This document shows positions 26,693 to 36,312 of a stretch of 64,000 nucleotides of DNA, in pieces. Both the position numbers and the translations under genes were made by a program. The stretch comes from Yoonia maritima. Lineage in GTDB: Bacteria; Pseudomonadota; Alphaproteobacteria; Rhodobacterales; Rhodobacteraceae. Within the stretch, counting starts at the first letter, position 1. Each line of letters starts with the position of its first letter. The notes under the pieces were generated by a model. It saw only the letters and a program-made list of their open reading frames with translations, was not told the DNA's origin and made no database searches. The stretch lies in the NCBI RefSeq assembly GCF_002933395.1, contig NZ_PKFN01000010.1, positions 62,001-126,000 of the forward strand, read 5' to 3'.

Positions 26693-27740
26693 CCGGCATA
26701 TTGAACGGATCGACGGGGGCGTGCCCCACGACCCAACCCACGAAATCCCATGTGTTTTGCATATGCTCTGGCAGTGGCGCTGTGATATGCAGCGTCGCAC
26801 CAGTCTCAGGGTGTTCGATCGTTAGTGAACGCGCGTGCAAGTGCATCTTGCGACCAATTTCGCTGCCCATGCCAGCACCCCAGCCATCACCAAGGTTTTC
26901 CTGACCAGAGCCACCGTATTTCCCATCGCCAATGATCGGGTGCCCGATCTCGGCCATATGCGCACGAAGCTGGTGAGTACGACCTGTGATTGGCACCAAA
27001 GCACACCACGATGCACGTGACGCCAGCGTATCCATCACAGCGTAATCCGATGTCGCGCGTTTCGCGCCTTCGGTGCTGTCCACTTCACGCGGGTGCACGC
27101 AACGCATCTTTTCATTTTCAGCACCACGACCGTGACCACCAGATTTGACCAAACCGTATTTGATCGTGCCAGCACGCGGATGCGGAACACCTGCAACAGC
27201 GGCCCAGTAAATTTTGCGGGTTTCGCGATGCTTCAGGTTCTCGGTCAGTTTTTTCGCCATCATGCGTGTACGCGCCAGCAACAAGACACCAGACGTGTCC
27301 TTGTCCAAACGGTGCACAAGGCGCGGCTTTTCATCATAGCCAAAGGTCAACGCCTCGGCCATGCCGTCAACGTGGCGGCTCGTGTTCGTTCCGCCTTGCG
27401 TTGCCAAACCGTGTGGTTTGTTGATCGCAATGATGTGGTCATCTTTGTAGATCACGCATGATTGGATCAGCTTGGCGTCGGCCTTGGTCACGCCTTGCTT
27501 AGCCAACGACCGAAGCGCTTCTGCTTCTTCCTCTGTTGGCAATGGCGGAATGCGGACCTTTTGACCAACTTCAAGCCGGGTATTTGATTTTACGCGCCCA
27601 CCATCCACGCGCAATTCCCCCTTGCGACACATCTTTTCGATGCGCCCTTGCGTGACATGGGGGAATAGGCGCCGCAGATAGCGGTCTAACCGTTGATCCC
27701 CGTCGTCAGGGCCGATAATTTTTGTCTGTACGCCGCTCAT
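26685..27740 (-). CDS. rluC: RluC/RluD-family 23S rRNA pseudouridine synthase
   Basis: About 351 residues. An N-terminal S4 RNA-binding domain (QRLDRYLRRLFPHVTQGRIE) precedes the catalytic domain with HRLDKDTSGVLLLAR, where D is the catalytic aspartate, and GRTHQLRAHM. The start at 27740 overlaps the crcB stop as ATGA; an ATG four codons upstream is possible. The family modifies uridines in 23S rRNA helices; RluC rather than RluD is chosen from order and style, with modest certainty. Confidence 0.92.
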   Translation of the reverse strand: MSGVQTKIIGPDDGDQRLDRYLRRLFPHVTQGRIEKMCRKGELRVDGGRVKSNTRLEVGQKVRIPPLPTEEEAEALRSLAKQGVTKADAKLIQSCVIYKDDHIIAINKPHGLATQGGTNTSRHVDGMAEALTFGYDEKPRLVHRLDKDTSGVLLLARTRMMAKKLTENLKHRETRKIYWAAVAGVPHPRAGTIKYGLVKSGGHGRGAENEKMRCVHPREVDSTEGAKRATSDYAVMDTLASRASWCALVPITGRTHQLRAHMAEIGHPIIGDGKYGGSGQENLGDGWGAGMGSEIGRKMHLHARSLTIEHPETGATLHITAPLPEHMQNTWDFVGWVVGHAPVDPFNMPDE

Positions 27741-28114
27741 GCTATGGCCCACCGTGTTAGGGCCATACCGGCCATGATTGCAATTAGTCCGACCAGCACC
27801 GTGCCGATCACATAGGCTGCTGCGTGAACGACTTGTCCTCGTTCAACCAACGTCACTGCGTCCAAAGAAAACGCCGAAAACGTTGTAAAGCCGCCCAACA
27901 TCCCCGTCATAAGAAGTGGTGCAAAACGCATGCCGCCCTTATGCGCCAAAACGACAACCATGACGCCCATAAAAAACGACCCAAGCACGTTCACAGTAAC
28001 GGTCCCCCATGGAAAACCGATCCCAGCCAACCGAGTTGCCGCGATGTTTACGCCGTACCGGCCAACAGCGCCAATCGCGCCGCCCAGAGCCACTGAAATT
28101 ACTGGTGTCATCAT
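27737..28114 (-). CDS. crcB: Fluoride channel CrcB/Fluc
   Basis: A 125-residue, four-span fluoride exporter. GGAIGAVGRYGVN, GTVTVNVLGSFFMG and GGFTTFSAFSLDAV carry the conserved Asn and Phe-box residues lining the pore. Start at 28114 (MMTPVIS) or 28111; a longer frame to 28192 would overlap rarA. Coupled to rluC through ATGA. No fluoride riboswitch was recognised upstream, as expected for a gene embedded in an operon. Confidence 0.93.
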   Translation of the reverse strand: MMTPVISVALGGAIGAVGRYGVNIAATRLAGIGFPWGTVTVNVLGSFFMGVMVVVLAHKGGMRFAPLLMTGMLGGFTTFSAFSLDAVTLVERGQVVHAAAYVIGTVLVGLIAIMAGMALTRWAIA

Positions 28115-28145
28115 GTGTGTGCCTTGGCCTGTTCGCCTGCGGATG

Positions 28146-29456
28146 TCAATTCTTGGCTCGCTTTGCCCGTAGGCCAGCAAAGTAATCAACACGTTTTTTC
28201 AACTCTCGTTCAAACCCACGATCAACGGGCATGTAGTAAACACCGCGCTTCATACCATCTGGGAAATAGTTCTGCCCCGAAAACGCGTCTTCGGCGTCAT
28301 GATCGTAGGCATAGCCTGCGCCAAATCCCTGCTCCTTCATCATCTTGGTCGGCGCATTGATGATATGGCTCGGTGGCGGGGTGGAACCTGTGCTTTTCGC
28401 GGCGACCACCGCGGCTTTATACCCGACATAGGCGGCGTTCGATTTCGGCGCCAAGGCGACATAGACCAGCGCCTGCGCAAGGGCCAGCTCACCCTCTGGG
28501 CTGCCGATGCGTTCGTAGGTATCCCACGATTGCAGACAAACCGCCTGCGCCTGCGGATCAGCAAGCCCAACCTCTTCGACAGCCATACGGGTAATGCGGC
28601 GCGCCAAATAACGCGGGTCTTCACCCCCGGCCAGCATACGCGCAAACCAATAAAGCGCGGCATCAGGGTCAGATCCCCGCACAGATTTATGTAACGCACT
28701 GATTAGATTGTAATGTTCTTCACCTGACTTGTCGTATTTCGCAGCACGCTTCATCAAACGTTTGGTCAAGTCGTCTGTAGAAAGCTTACCCTCGACCTTC
28801 CACGCCGCGACTTGTTCAATCAAGTTCAACAGCGCACGGCCATCACCATCGGCCATCTCAAGCAGCGCTTCGCGGGCGTGACCATCGAGCGGCAACCCGC
28901 GGTCCAAGTCCTTCTCGGCACGTTGCGCAAGGCGTTCAAGATCAGCAAGGTCCAGCCGGGTCAGGATCAACACCTGCGAACGGCTTAGCACCGCAGCGTT
29001 CAGTTCAAACGACGGATTTTCGGTCGTGGCACCAACCAGAAGAATGGTCCCGTCTTCCATGTAGGGCAGAAATCCATCTTGCTGCGCTTTGTTGAAGCGG
29101 TGAATCTCGTCCACGAACAACAACGTACCCTTACCGTTTTGGCGGCGCAGCTTGGCGGCCTCAAAAACTTTGCGTAGGTCCGGCACGCCCGTAAAGATCG
29201 CGCTAATCTGGACGAAATGGAGATCCGTTTCATCCGCCAGCAAACGTGCAATTGTCGTCTTACCGACGCCCGGCGGGCCCCAAAAAATCAATGACGACAG
29301 CGATCCAGATGCCAACATCGTGCCCAACGGGGCATCTGGGCCAAGAACCTGTTCCTGCCCAATGACATCACCCAACCGCTGTGGACGCAAACGATCGGCC
29401 AGCGGGCGGGGGCCAGCGGGTGTATCAGTAGGGGCGGATGCGAATAAGTCAGCCAT
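28146..29456 (-). CDS. rarA: Replication-associated recombination protein A (MgsA/RarA AAA+ ATPase)
   Basis: A 436-residue clamp-loader-like AAA+ ATPase acting at stalled forks. Walker A GPPGVGKTT, Walker B LLFVDEIHRF, sensor VGATTENPSFEL and the C-terminal region with DPDAALYWFARMLAGGEDP are diagnostic. The N terminus has ASAPTDTPAGPRPLADRLRP, the usual MgsA opening. It is the first gene of the rarA-crcB-rluC-HAD-ATP12 run, with a poor ribosome site. Confidence 0.95.
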   Translation of the reverse strand: MADLFASAPTDTPAGPRPLADRLRPQRLGDVIGQEQVLGPDAPLGTMLASGSLSSLIFWGPPGVGKTTIARLLADETDLHFVQISAIFTGVPDLRKVFEAAKLRRQNGKGTLLFVDEIHRFNKAQQDGFLPYMEDGTILLVGATTENPSFELNAAVLSRSQVLILTRLDLADLERLAQRAEKDLDRGLPLDGHAREALLEMADGDGRALLNLIEQVAAWKVEGKLSTDDLTKRLMKRAAKYDKSGEEHYNLISALHKSVRGSDPDAALYWFARMLAGGEDPRYLARRITRMAVEEVGLADPQAQAVCLQSWDTYERIGSPEGELALAQALVYVALAPKSNAAYVGYKAAVVAAKSTGSTPPPSHIINAPTKMMKEQGFGAGYAYDHDAEDAFSGQNYFPDGMKRGVYYMPVDRGFERELKKRVDYFAGLRAKRAKN

Positions 29457-29487
29457 AGGGGAAACATATGCCTTATCTCAAAAAGCG

Positions 29488-29513
29488 AAAGCCCCGCGAT
29501 ACCGCGAGGCTTT
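29488..29513 (-). terminator. Terminator of the rpsM-rplQ operon
   Basis: AAAGCC-C-CGCG, loop ATAC, CGCG-A-GGCTTT. On the minus strand the hairpin is followed by TTTCGCTTTTT. It lies 28 bp beyond the rplQ stop and just before rarA. Confidence 0.85.
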
Positions 29514-29540
29514 GCAAAATCTCAACGAAATGTCGGGAAA

Positions 29541-29960
29541 TTAATCCTCGAGAGCTTCGAACTCAGCCAGACGTGCTTTGTCAGCAGAACCTTTAGCATC
29601 AACATCGCGGTCTACGAATTCGATGATCGCCATTGGCGCCATGTCACCGTAACGGAAACCAGCTTTCATGATGCGGATGTAACCACCCTGACGGTCTTGG
29701 TAGCGTGGCCCCAAGATTTCGAACAGTTTCGCTGTGTGCATTTCTTGCTTCAGGCGTGCGTTTGCCTGACGACGTGCGTGCAGATCACCACGTTTTGCAA
29801 GTGTAACAAGCTTTTCAACAATGCGGCGAAGTTCTTTCGCTTTTGGCAATGTTGTTTTGATTTGCTCATGTTCAATGAGCGAGCCAGCCATGTTCGCGAA
29901 CAGCGCTTTGCGGTGTTCGTGTGTACGGTTCAGGCGGCGGTAACCTCGTGCGTGACGCAT
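29541..29960 (-). CDS. rplQ: 50S ribosomal protein L17
   Basis: A 139-residue L17. It begins [20 protein letters not shown], the family signature, and includes [20 protein letters not shown]. The C-terminal tail after [15 protein letters not shown] is acidic/Ala-rich ([14 protein letters not shown]), usual for alphaproteobacteria. Last gene of the alpha-type operon, 135 bp after rpoA. GGAG precedes the ATG. Confidence 0.98.
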   Translation of the reverse strand: MRHARGYRRLNRTHEHRKALFANMAGSLIEHEQIKTTLPKAKELRRIVEKLVTLAKRGDLHARRQANARLKQEMHTAKLFEILGPRYQDRQGGYIRIMKAGFRYGDMAPMAIIEFVDRDVDAKGSADKARLAEFEALED

Positions 29961-30095
29961 TTGATAGTCTCCATTTTGTTTTATGATGGGCCTGCGCTGC
30001 GATGACGCCTGCTCCGTTAGTGGGACAGAATTGTCCGAGTATTCCCAGCCCGTGCTGGCATTTGTGCGGATGGGCCCGAAGGCCCACCCAAATTC

Positions 30096-31112
30096 TTAGA
30101 ACTGATCTTCGAACTTTTTCGCCAGATCTTCGATGTTGTCCGGCGGCCAATCCTCAACATCCATGCCAAGGTGCAGACCCATGCCTGACAGTACTTCTTT
30201 GATTTCATTCAAAGACTTACGGCCAAAGTTAGGTGTGCGCAGCATTTCTGCTTCGGTTTTCTGGATCAGATCACCGATGTAAACGATGTTGTCGTTCTTC
30301 AGGCAGTTTGCCGAACGGACAGATAGTTCAAGCTCGTCCACTTTCTTCAGCAGAAGCGGGTTGAACTCAAGACCGTCATCGTCTGCACCAGTAGAAGCAG
30401 ATTCAGGCTCGTCGAAGTTGACGAAGATAGAAAGTTGATCCTGCAGAATACGTGCTGCGTAAGCAACCGCATCGTCAGGTGTAATCGAACCGTCCGTTTC
30501 GACTTTCATCGTCAGCTTATCATAGTCCAAAACCTGACCTTCACGAGTCGGCTGAACGTCATAGCTCACTTTTTTCACAGGCGAATAGATCGCGTCGATG
30601 GCAATCATGCCGATCGGTGCGTCTTCTGGCTTGTTCTTGTCTGCAGCAACATAGCCCTTACCGGTATTCACGGTCAGTTCCATGTACAGATCAGCGCCAT
30701 CATCAAGGTGACAAATAACGTGGTCTTTGTTCAGAACTTCGATTCCAGCAGTTTCTGAAATGTCAGCAGCTGTCACAACGCCAGGGCCTTTGGCCTGAAC
30801 GGACAAACGCTTTGGGCCTTCGACTTCCATGCGGATAGCGACGCCTTTGAGGTTCAGAACGATGTCAGTGACGTCTTCACGTACACCGGACACGGAAGAG
30901 AATTCGTGCAGGACGTTGTCGATCTGTACAGCAGTAATCGCAGCACCTTGCAACGAAGACATCAGTACGCGACGCAGCGCGTTGCCCAATGTCAGACCAA
31001 AGCCACGCTCGAGCGGCTCGGCAATCACTGTCGCCTGACGCATCGGGTCGTTACCCGGCTTAACTTCCAATTGAGTTGGTTTAATCAACTCAGCCCAGTT
31101 CTTGTGGATCAT
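30096..31112 (-). CDS. rpoA: RNA polymerase alpha subunit
   Basis: A 338-residue alpha subunit: N-terminal assembly domain ([20 protein letters not shown]) and C-terminal DNA-binding alpha-CTD ([20 protein letters not shown], with R and N that contact UP elements). I place the start at 31112 ([13 protein letters not shown]) because the preceding GGAGGG is its ribosome site; the ATG four codons earlier contains that site and is unlikely. Between rpsK and rplQ as in most bacteria. Confidence 0.98.
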   Translation of the reverse strand: MIHKNWAELIKPTQLEVKPGNDPMRQATVIAEPLERGFGLTLGNALRRVLMSSLQGAAITAVQIDNVLHEFSSVSGVREDVTDIVLNLKGVAIRMEVEGPKRLSVQAKGPGVVTAADISETAGIEVLNKDHVICHLDDGADLYMELTVNTGKGYVAADKNKPEDAPIGMIAIDAIYSPVKKVSYDVQPTREGQVLDYDKLTMKVETDGSITPDDAVAYAARILQDQLSIFVNFDEPESASTGADDDGLEFNPLLLKKVDELELSVRSANCLKNDNIVYIGDLIQKTEAEMLRTPNFGRKSLNEIKEVLSGMGLHLGMDVEDWPPDNIEDLAKKFEDQF

Positions 31113-31224
31113 GTGTCCCTCCATTCCTGTCTGCCTTCATGTCCAAAAGGCAAACGCCCGAGGTTTCAAAATGACGTATTGGGGCCGCGCAATAAATGCA
31201 CGACCCCAAAGCGTTTGGGTGAAA

Positions 31225-31614
31225 TTAGACGCGGCGGCGCTTTGGTGGGCGGCAACCGTTGTGTGCCATTGGTGTCACGTCACGGATAGATGTGATGTTA
31301 AAACCAGCAGCAGCCAGTGCGCGCAATGCGCTTTCACGGCCAGAACCAGGACCCTGCACTTCGACCTCTAGCGTTTTCACGCCGTGATCTTGAGCTTTCT
31401 TGCCTGCATCCTCAGCAGCCATCTGAGCAGCATAAGGTGTCGACTTACGTGACCCCTTAAAGCCCATTGTGCCAGCAGACGACCAAGAGATCGCGTTGCC
31501 CTGCACATCGGAGATGAGGATTTTTGTGTTGTTGAAAGAAGAGTTCACGTGAGCAACGCCAGCGGCGATGTTCTTGGAGACCTTCTTTTTGGTGCGTTTG
31601 GTATCGCGTGCCAT
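31225..31614 (-). CDS. rpsK: 30S ribosomal protein S11
   Basis: A 129-residue S11 of the 30S platform. [38 protein letters not shown] and the C-terminal [11 protein letters not shown] are conserved. AAGGGAG lies before the ATG. It is followed by rpoA after 112 bp. Confidence 0.98.
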   Translation of the reverse strand: MARDTKRTKKKVSKNIAAGVAHVNSSFNNTKILISDVQGNAISWSSAGTMGFKGSRKSTPYAAQMAAEDAGKKAQDHGVKTLEVEVQGPGSGRESALRALAAAGFNITSIRDVTPMAHNGCRPPKRRRV

Positions 31615-31628
31615 CTGTCAGATCTCCC

Positions 31629-31997
31629 TTATTTCTTCTTACCAGCAATGGCCTTTGCAGGACCCTTGCGTGTACGTGCGTTTGTTGATGTACGCTGCCC
31701 ACGAACAGGCAGGTTACGACGGTGGCGTAGGCCACGGTAGCAACCAAGGTCCATCAGACGCTTGACGTTCATTGTGACTTCACGACGCAAGTCACCTTCA
31801 ACTGTCAGGTTCGCGTCGATGTATTCGCGAATCGCCAATACTTCGGCGTCTGACAATTCGTTGACGCGACGTGTGCGGTCAATTTTGACAGCTTCACAGA
31901 TTTCTTCAGATTTGGCAGGGCCAATTCCGGTGATATAAGTAAGGGCGATTGGAACCCGCTTTGCAGTCGGGATGTTTACGCCGGCGATACGTGCCAC
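31629..31997 (-). CDS. rpsM: 30S ribosomal protein S13 (GTG start)
   Basis: A 122-residue S13 of the 30S head. The protein must begin at [18 protein letters not shown], whose preceding codon is GTG at 31997 with AAAGGA 9-10 bp upstream. An in-frame ATG at 32048 would add a 17-residue leader ([14 protein letters not shown]) absent from S13, so the GTG is preferred. [14 protein letters not shown] and the basic tail [12 protein letters not shown] are conserved. First gene after the adk 3' element. Confidence 0.95.
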   Translation of the reverse strand: MARIAGVNIPTAKRVPIALTYITGIGPAKSEEICEAVKIDRTRRVNELSDAEVLAIREYIDANLTVEGDLRREVTMNVKRLMDLGCYRGLRHRRNLPVRGQRTSTNARTRKGPAKAIAGKKK

Positions 31998-32051
31998 GTG
32001 TGCAATTCCTTTTGGTTGCGGGTCCGTCATTCCAGACCCTTTTTTCACAAC

Positions 32052-32078
32052 GCAAGCCCGAAGCGATGCGCCCGGGCT
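32052..32078 (-). other. rpsM leader hairpin
   Basis: AAGCCCG ... CGGGCTT, 7-bp arms around a 12-13-base loop, in the untranslated leader between the rpsM promoter and start. It could take part in translational feedback; no factor is identified. Confidence 0.4.
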
Positions 32079-32155
32079 TAAGTCATATCGAGGTGGTTGA
32101 TAGCGTCACGGGTGCGACCCACTAACTATCTATTGATTCCCTTTCGGGATGGCGT

Positions 32156-32184
32156 TGTTTAGGGGGCATTTCCTATCGGGTCAA
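32156..32184 (-). promoter_or_regulatory. Sigma70-type promoter for rpsM-rpsK-rpoA-rplQ
   Basis: On the minus strand TTGACC (32184-32179), 17-bp spacer, TAAACA (32161-32156). It would give the alpha-type genes a start independent of secY-adk. Same geometry as the other ribosomal promoters in the window. Confidence 0.6.
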
Positions 32185-32200
32185 CCCACCTAAAGTGGAG

Positions 32201-32253
32201 CGATGGATTTTCTAGAAAATCCACCTGACGCGTAAATTTCTAGAAATTTACGC
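32201..32253. repeat. Paired CTAG-centred palindromes at the adk 3' end (copy A)
   Basis: Two perfect palindromes: TGGATTTTCTAGAAAATCCA (32204-32223) and a 24-bp one at 32230-32253 with core AAATTTCTAGAAATTT and arms GCGT/ACGC. They are joined by a short CTGAC-type spacer. The adk stop codon (TAA, 32250-32248) is inside the second palindrome. As RNA each would form a 8-10 bp hairpin with a CUAG loop. A related element lies at the rpoB 3' end (61038-61092). Confidence 0.9.
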
Positions 32254-32892
32254 CAGCGCCGCCGAAATGCTTTTCGCAACATCATCCATGCTGGCCAAGC
32301 CATCCACGGATTTCAGATCGCCTTTGGCATAGTAATAACCGACCAGCGGGCTGGTCTGTTTGTAATACGCCATCAGGCGGGTGCGCAGGCTTTCTTCGTT
32401 ATCATCGGCACGACGTTGGAAATCAGATGCACCGCAGTTGGTGCATTTGTTGCCCGCTGGGATTGGCTTGGTGTTATCGTTATAGACCTCACCACAGTTC
32501 CCGCATGTAGAACGGGCAGTAATACGGTCAACGAGGGCCTCATCATCCACTTGCATTTCGATAACGCTGTCAAGGTTTTCACCCATGTCCATCAACAGAC
32601 GGCCCAAGGCATCAGCCTGCGCCAATGTGCGTGGGAAGCCATCAAAAATGTAACCGTCTGCACCGTTGTCAGCCTCGAGCTGTTCGCGGATCAAGCCGAT
32701 TACGATGTCGTCGGTCACAAGATTGCCAGCATCCATAACGGCTGCGACTTTCTTGCCCATTTCAGTCCCGCTGGTCCGCGCGGCACGTAACATGTCCCCA
32801 GTGCTTAGTTGCACCATGTTTCGTTCTTCAACAAGCTTGCGTGCTTGTGTTCCCTTGCCCGCTCCGGGCGGTCCCAGCAGAATAATGTTCAT
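32248..32892 (-). CDS. adk: Adenylate kinase (zinc-binding LID type)
   Basis: A 214-residue kinase balancing ATP, ADP and [13 protein letters not shown] (7-16) binds ATP, and [11 protein letters not shown] contacts AMP. The long LID holds four cysteines, C130, C133, C150 and C153, which would bind zinc as in Gram-positive and many alphaproteobacterial forms. Its ATG overlaps the secY stop (ATGA), so it is coupled to secY. The stop codon lies within a 24-bp palindrome. Confidence 0.97.
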   Translation of the reverse strand: MNIILLGPPGAGKGTQARKLVEERNMVQLSTGDMLRAARTSGTEMGKKVAAVMDAGNLVTDDIVIGLIREQLEADNGADGYIFDGFPRTLAQADALGRLLMDMGENLDSVIEMQVDDEALVDRITARSTCGNCGEVYNDNTKPIPAGNKCTNCGASDFQRRADDNEESLRTRLMAYYKQTSPLVGYYYAKGDLKSVDGLASMDDVAKSISAALA

Positions 32893-34250
32893 CGACGCGA
32901 AGGCCCCTTACGTTTATTTGCACTGCGTTTACCACGCAGCTGTGATTTCTCAATCAGACCTTCGTATTGATGGGCGACGAGATGCGACTGGACTTGTTGG
33001 ATCGTATCCATCCCGACCGACACGATGATCAGCACTGACGTACCACCAAAATAGAATGGCACAGACAGTTGCGCCCGGATGATTTCAGGCAATAGCGCAA
33101 CGAGCGCCAGATAGCCCGAACCAAGCACAAGAATGCGGGTAACAACATAATCCAGATATTCAGCCGTCTTCTTACCTGGACGAATGCCCGGCACGAAGCC
33201 GTTTTGGCTTTTTAGGTTTTCAGCAACTTCATCGGTCTTAAAGGCGACTTCACGCGTGTAGAAATACGTGAAGAACACGATCATGCCCCCGAAGAATATC
33301 AGATAAAGCGGTTGACCGGGACCAAACAACGCTAAGATCGTCGACATGACTGGTCCAGATGTACCCCCACTGAACGTGCTGATGGTTGTTGGAAGCAACA
33401 GCAGCGCAGAGGCAAAGATCGCAGGAATAACGCCGGCTGGGTTTACTTTGATCGGCAGGTGGCTGGACGATCCATCATACACTTTCATACCGCGCTGTTG
33501 ACGCGGATACTGAATGTGAATTTTCCGAAGCGAACGCTCCATAAATACCACGAACAACAGAACCACACCAACCATCAGCAGAATGCCAATAATTGTCAGT
33601 GGGCTGATCGTTCCAGAACGACCTTGGGCAAGGAACTGCGCCATTGCCGCCGGAATTTCAGCGATAATACCAACGAAAATGATCAAAGAGATGCCGTTAC
33701 CGATCCCGCGCGACGTGATCTGCTCACCAATCCACATCAAAAGCATTGTGCCGCCGACAATAGTGATCACACACGAAGCCCGAAAGAAGAGACCCGGATC
33801 AGTCGCGAAACCACCAGCCTCAAGGCCGACAGACAGACCATAGGCCTGCACGGTCGCGAGGAACACAGTGCCGTACCGCGTGTATTGCGTCAGCTTACGG
33901 CGACCTTGTTCGCCTTCTTTCTTAAGGTTTTTTAGCGGCTCCCACATTGAGCCAAGCAACTGCATCACGATGGATGCAGAAATGTAAGGCATAATACCAA
34001 GGGTAAATATCGCCATACGTGATAGCGCACCACCGGTGAACATAGACAGGATGCCGCCAATACCACTAGAGGCCTGCGTCATGAAATCACGCAATGCGAT
34101 AGAATCAATACCGGGAACAGGGATATAAGTACCGAGGCGATAAACCATCAGCATCCCGATGGTAAATAGAATGCGCTGACGCAGTTCCGTTGCCTTACCG
34201 AACGCGCTCCAACTAATGTTCGAAGCCATTTGCTCTGCTGCAGAAGCCAT
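32889..34250 (-). CDS. secY: Preprotein translocase subunit SecY
   Basis: A 453-residue, ten-span channel of the Sec translocon. [37 protein letters not shown] and the basic C-terminal [17 protein letters not shown] are typical. It follows rplO, as in spc operons, across a 103-bp gap holding a strong hairpin. AGAGACC lies ahead of the ATG. Downstream it overlaps adk. Confidence 0.97.
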   Translation of the reverse strand: MASAAEQMASNISWSAFGKATELRQRILFTIGMLMVYRLGTYIPVPGIDSIALRDFMTQASSGIGGILSMFTGGALSRMAIFTLGIMPYISASIVMQLLGSMWEPLKNLKKEGEQGRRKLTQYTRYGTVFLATVQAYGLSVGLEAGGFATDPGLFFRASCVITIVGGTMLLMWIGEQITSRGIGNGISLIIFVGIIAEIPAAMAQFLAQGRSGTISPLTIIGILLMVGVVLLFVVFMERSLRKIHIQYPRQQRGMKVYDGSSSHLPIKVNPAGVIPAIFASALLLLPTTISTFSGGTSGPVMSTILALFGPGQPLYLIFFGGMIVFFTYFYTREVAFKTDEVAENLKSQNGFVPGIRPGKKTAEYLDYVVTRILVLGSGYLALVALLPEIIRAQLSVPFYFGGTSVLIIVSVGMDTIQQVQSHLVAHQYEGLIEKSQLRGKRSANKRKGPSRR

Positions 34251-34269
34251 TTGGGTCTCTTTTCATGCT

Positions 34270-34304
34270 AAACGCCGCCAGACGGTTTCCCGTTGGCGGC
34301 GTTT
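34270..34304 (-). other. Strong hairpin between rplO and secY
   Basis: AAACGCCGCCA-G-ACGG, loop TTTC, CCGT-TGGCGGCGTTT: 15 pairs with one bulged base, 20 bp before the secY start. No T-tract follows, so it is more likely a processing or stability element separating ribosomal-protein and secY message than a terminator. Confidence 0.7.
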
Positions 34305-34353
34305 GGGAAAACTTGAAAGAATATGTAAGCGACGTTACCGCCGCTCACAAGCC

Positions 34354-34827
34354 TTACTCAGCCGCTGCGACAGTTGCGACAGTCAGTGAACCGCCTGCTT
34401 TAGCGACAGCTTCTACAGCGCCCGCAGACGCACCAGTAACAACGATTGTTGCTTTAGCGTTGAAATCGCCCTTAGCAAGAACGCGGATACCGTCTTTTTT
34501 GCGACGAACCAGACCTGACGCAATCAGCGCATCTTCGGTGATGTCTGCTTTGATGTCGATCTTGCCTTCGTCGATGAATTTCTGGATCAGGCCAAGGTTT
34601 ACAACAGCAAATGCCTTGCGGTTCGGCTTGTTAAAGCCACGCTTAGGCAGACGTTGGTAAATTGGCATTTGGCCGCCTTCGAAGCCTTTGATCGCAACAC
34701 CAGAACGTGACTTTTGACCTTTGATACCACGACCACCGGTTTTACCCATGCCAGAACCTGGACCACGGCCAATGCGTTTCTTGCGTTGTGTTGCGCCTTC
34801 GTTATCGTGAAGTTCATTCAGTTTCAT
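34354..34827 (-). CDS. rplO: 50S ribosomal protein L15
   Basis: A 157-residue L15. [21 protein letters not shown] and [17 protein letters not shown] are diagnostic. AAAGGAG precedes the ATG. In most bacteria rpmD lies immediately upstream; here a GFA-type gene and a DUF1127 gene intervene, and rplO has its own promoter. Confidence 0.98.
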   Translation of the reverse strand: MKLNELHDNEGATQRKKRIGRGPGSGMGKTGGRGIKGQKSRSGVAIKGFEGGQMPIYQRLPKRGFNKPNRKAFAVVNLGLIQKFIDEGKIDIKADITEDALIASGLVRRKKDGIRVLAKGDFNAKATIVVTGASAGAVEAVAKAGGSLTVATVAAAE

Positions 34828-34895
34828 GTCGCTTCTCCTTTTGCCGGAACTGACCCCCAGCGACGGGAGCGGTCAAACACGGCGTTAAAATGAAT

Positions 34896-34917
34896 CGGGT
34901 CAACGTGATCCGACCCG
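34896..34917 (-). other. rplO leader hairpin
   Basis: CGGGTC ... GACCCG, 6-bp arms, within the first bases of the predicted rplO transcript. Candidate leader structure; no ligand known. Confidence 0.4.
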
Positions 34918-34920
34918 CGG

Positions 34921-34949
34921 CGTATAGACGGATGGCGACGCTGGATCAA
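34921..34949 (-). promoter_or_regulatory. Sigma70-type promoter for rplO-secY-adk
   Basis: Minus strand TTGATC (34949-34944), 17-bp spacer, TATACG (34926-34921), about 94 bp before rplO. It shares the TATACG -10 of the rplB, rpsJ and rpsL promoters. Confidence 0.72.
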
Positions 34950-35003
34950 GTAGGCACAGCACACACAACCCATGGGCGCGCGCATTTGACGCGCAAATAA
35001 AAA

Positions 35004-35029
35004 ACGCCGGATGATTTCTCATCCGGCGT
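35004..35029 (-). terminator. Terminator of the DUF1127 gene
   Basis: ACGCCGGATGA, loop TTTC (GAAA in the RNA), TCATCCGGCGT: an 11-bp perfect stem followed on the minus strand by TTTTTTATTT. It lies 28 bp after the stop and insulates the rplO promoter. Confidence 0.93.
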
Positions 35030-35056
35030 ATATACTCGTCACTTGTTACTAAAAAG

Positions 35057-35281
35057 CTATGCGTCGCCGTATGCGGCCTGCTTAGCCACATCGCGGATCG
35101 CAATACGTGCCACACCAATATCGTCTAGGTCACGGTCAGACATGCTGTTCAATTGACCGAATACTTCGCGATAAACCGCGCGACGTGCGCTTGCAGCTTT
35201 GAAACCTGCAATAGTGTCGTTAACCATGCGACCAAACTGATTGTTGGTCGCGGTCTGGAGGTATGCGTTTGCGTAAGCCAT
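35057..35281 (-). CDS. DUF1127 small protein
   Basis: A 74-residue protein with the DUF1127 (YjiS-like) motif at its C terminus, FGQLNSMSDRDLDDIGVARI. Small Arg-rich DUF1127 proteins have been linked to phosphate/carbon metabolism and RNA turnover in alphaproteobacteria; this one is longer and less basic. It has its own ribosome site (AAGGA) and terminator, so it is an independent unit placed inside the ribosomal cluster. Confidence 0.85.
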   Translation of the reverse strand: MAYANAYLQTATNNQFGRMVNDTIAGFKAASARRAVYREVFGQLNSMSDRDLDDIGVARIAIRDVAKQAAYGDA

Positions 35282-35497
35282 TGTATTTTCCTTCTCGAGC
35301 GATGCCCATTTAACGCTGCGGTCAGCGCGGGGGCGTTGAATTCCTTGACCTCAAGATAGGCGTTTCAGAGCCATGCAACAAACGCTGGTTCGGAATTGCT
35401 GCTATGCAGCATTGGAATGCCGCAAGTGCAGTATACAGACCAAGATGCGCGTCGCCCCAACCTTTCTCCCTTAGAAAGATCGGGCGACAACCTTTGT

Positions 35498-35935
35498 TCA
35501 GTTAGGTGTTGGCCAAACAAAATCTGCCCGCAAAGCGTCGCTCACTGGGCGCCCATCCGTTGGGCGTGTTTCGCCAGTCTTAGGATCATAGAACGCGTGA
35601 TACGTTGCCGCCGGAAAAGACGCATCATAGCCCATTAGATTTGGCACAATTGCGCGAATCCTTTTTTCTTTATCGTCGAGCATGATCGGCGTACCGCAAT
35701 CCGCGCAGGTACATAATTCAAGCGGTCCATCAGGGTTAGCTGCGTTGAACGGCTGACGGTTCAGCCTTGCGGATCCATCAGCCACAAGATCGTTGTGTTT
35801 AAAAAACGCAACATGAGTCGTCGGCTGTCCCGTCACGCTTTTGCAGACAGAGCAATGGCAGGTGTGATTGTCGATGGGGTCGGCGTCAGAATAAGTCTTA
35901 ATATGATCGCAGCCCCCAGAAAGTTTATGAGACAT
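35498..35935 (-). CDS. GFA/CENP-V domain protein (glutathione-dependent formaldehyde-activating-like)
   Basis: A 145-residue zinc-binding protein. GGCDHIKTY, CHCSVCKSVTG and CTCADCGTP supply the cysteines that bind two zinc ions in GFA proteins. The name reflects an old assignment: most members have unknown substrates. The start at 35935 has GGAGGAAACC upstream; an ATG five codons earlier is less likely. It stands alone between rpmD and the DUF1127 gene. Confidence 0.88.
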   Translation of the reverse strand: MSHKLSGGCDHIKTYSDADPIDNHTCHCSVCKSVTGQPTTHVAFFKHNDLVADGSARLNRQPFNAANPDGPLELCTCADCGTPIMLDDKEKRIRAIVPNLMGYDASFPAATYHAFYDPKTGETRPTDGRPVSDALRADFVWPTPN

Positions 35936-36040
35936 GGTTTCCTCCTCCAAATACGCTAAGCGCGCAAACAGCGCGCACGACGAGATCGGATCACACCCAT
36001 ACGATTCGAGCGATACGGACTTTAGGATTAGGCCAAACGT

Positions 36041-36072
36041 AGAAACGCCCCCGGTTTCCCGAGGGCGTTTCT
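36041..36072 (-). terminator. Terminator after rpmD
   Basis: AGAAACGCCC-C-CGG, loop TTTC (GAAA in RNA), CCG-A-GGGCGTTTCT: 13 pairs with one mismatch, 40 bp beyond the rpmD stop. The following T-tract is short. It marks the 3' end of the rpmC-rpmD segment. Confidence 0.75.
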
Positions 36073-36111
36073 AAATCATGTCAACGAAACCCAGACGGGC
36101 TGGGTAAGGCG

Positions 36112-36300
36112 TTAGCCTTTTTCTTCGATGATTTCGACCATGTGGCTGATCGAGTTAACCATGCCACGAACTGAAGGAGTATCTTCCAGTTCTTTAGTAC
36201 GGTTCATTTTGTTCAGGCCCAGACCGATCAGCGTAGCGCGCTGTTTGGCGGGGCGGCGGATGGGCGAACCCACCTGCTTAACAACAATCGTTTTTGCCAT
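36112..36300 (-). CDS. rpmD: 50S ribosomal protein L30
   Basis: A 62-residue L30: [20 protein letters not shown] and [20 protein letters not shown] are conserved. GTAAGGAAC precedes the ATG. Last gene of this segment; rplO, its usual neighbour, begins 1.3 kb further on. Confidence 0.97.
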   Translation of the reverse strand: MAKTIVVKQVGSPIRRPAKQRATLIGLGLNKMNRTKELEDTPSVRGMVNSISHMVEIIEEKG

Positions 36301-36312
36301 TGTTCAGGTTCC

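Noticed and set aside
32000-32048. ATG start for S13 at 32048
   Set aside because: It adds 17 residues absent from S13, while a GTG with a good ribosome site sits exactly at the conserved start.
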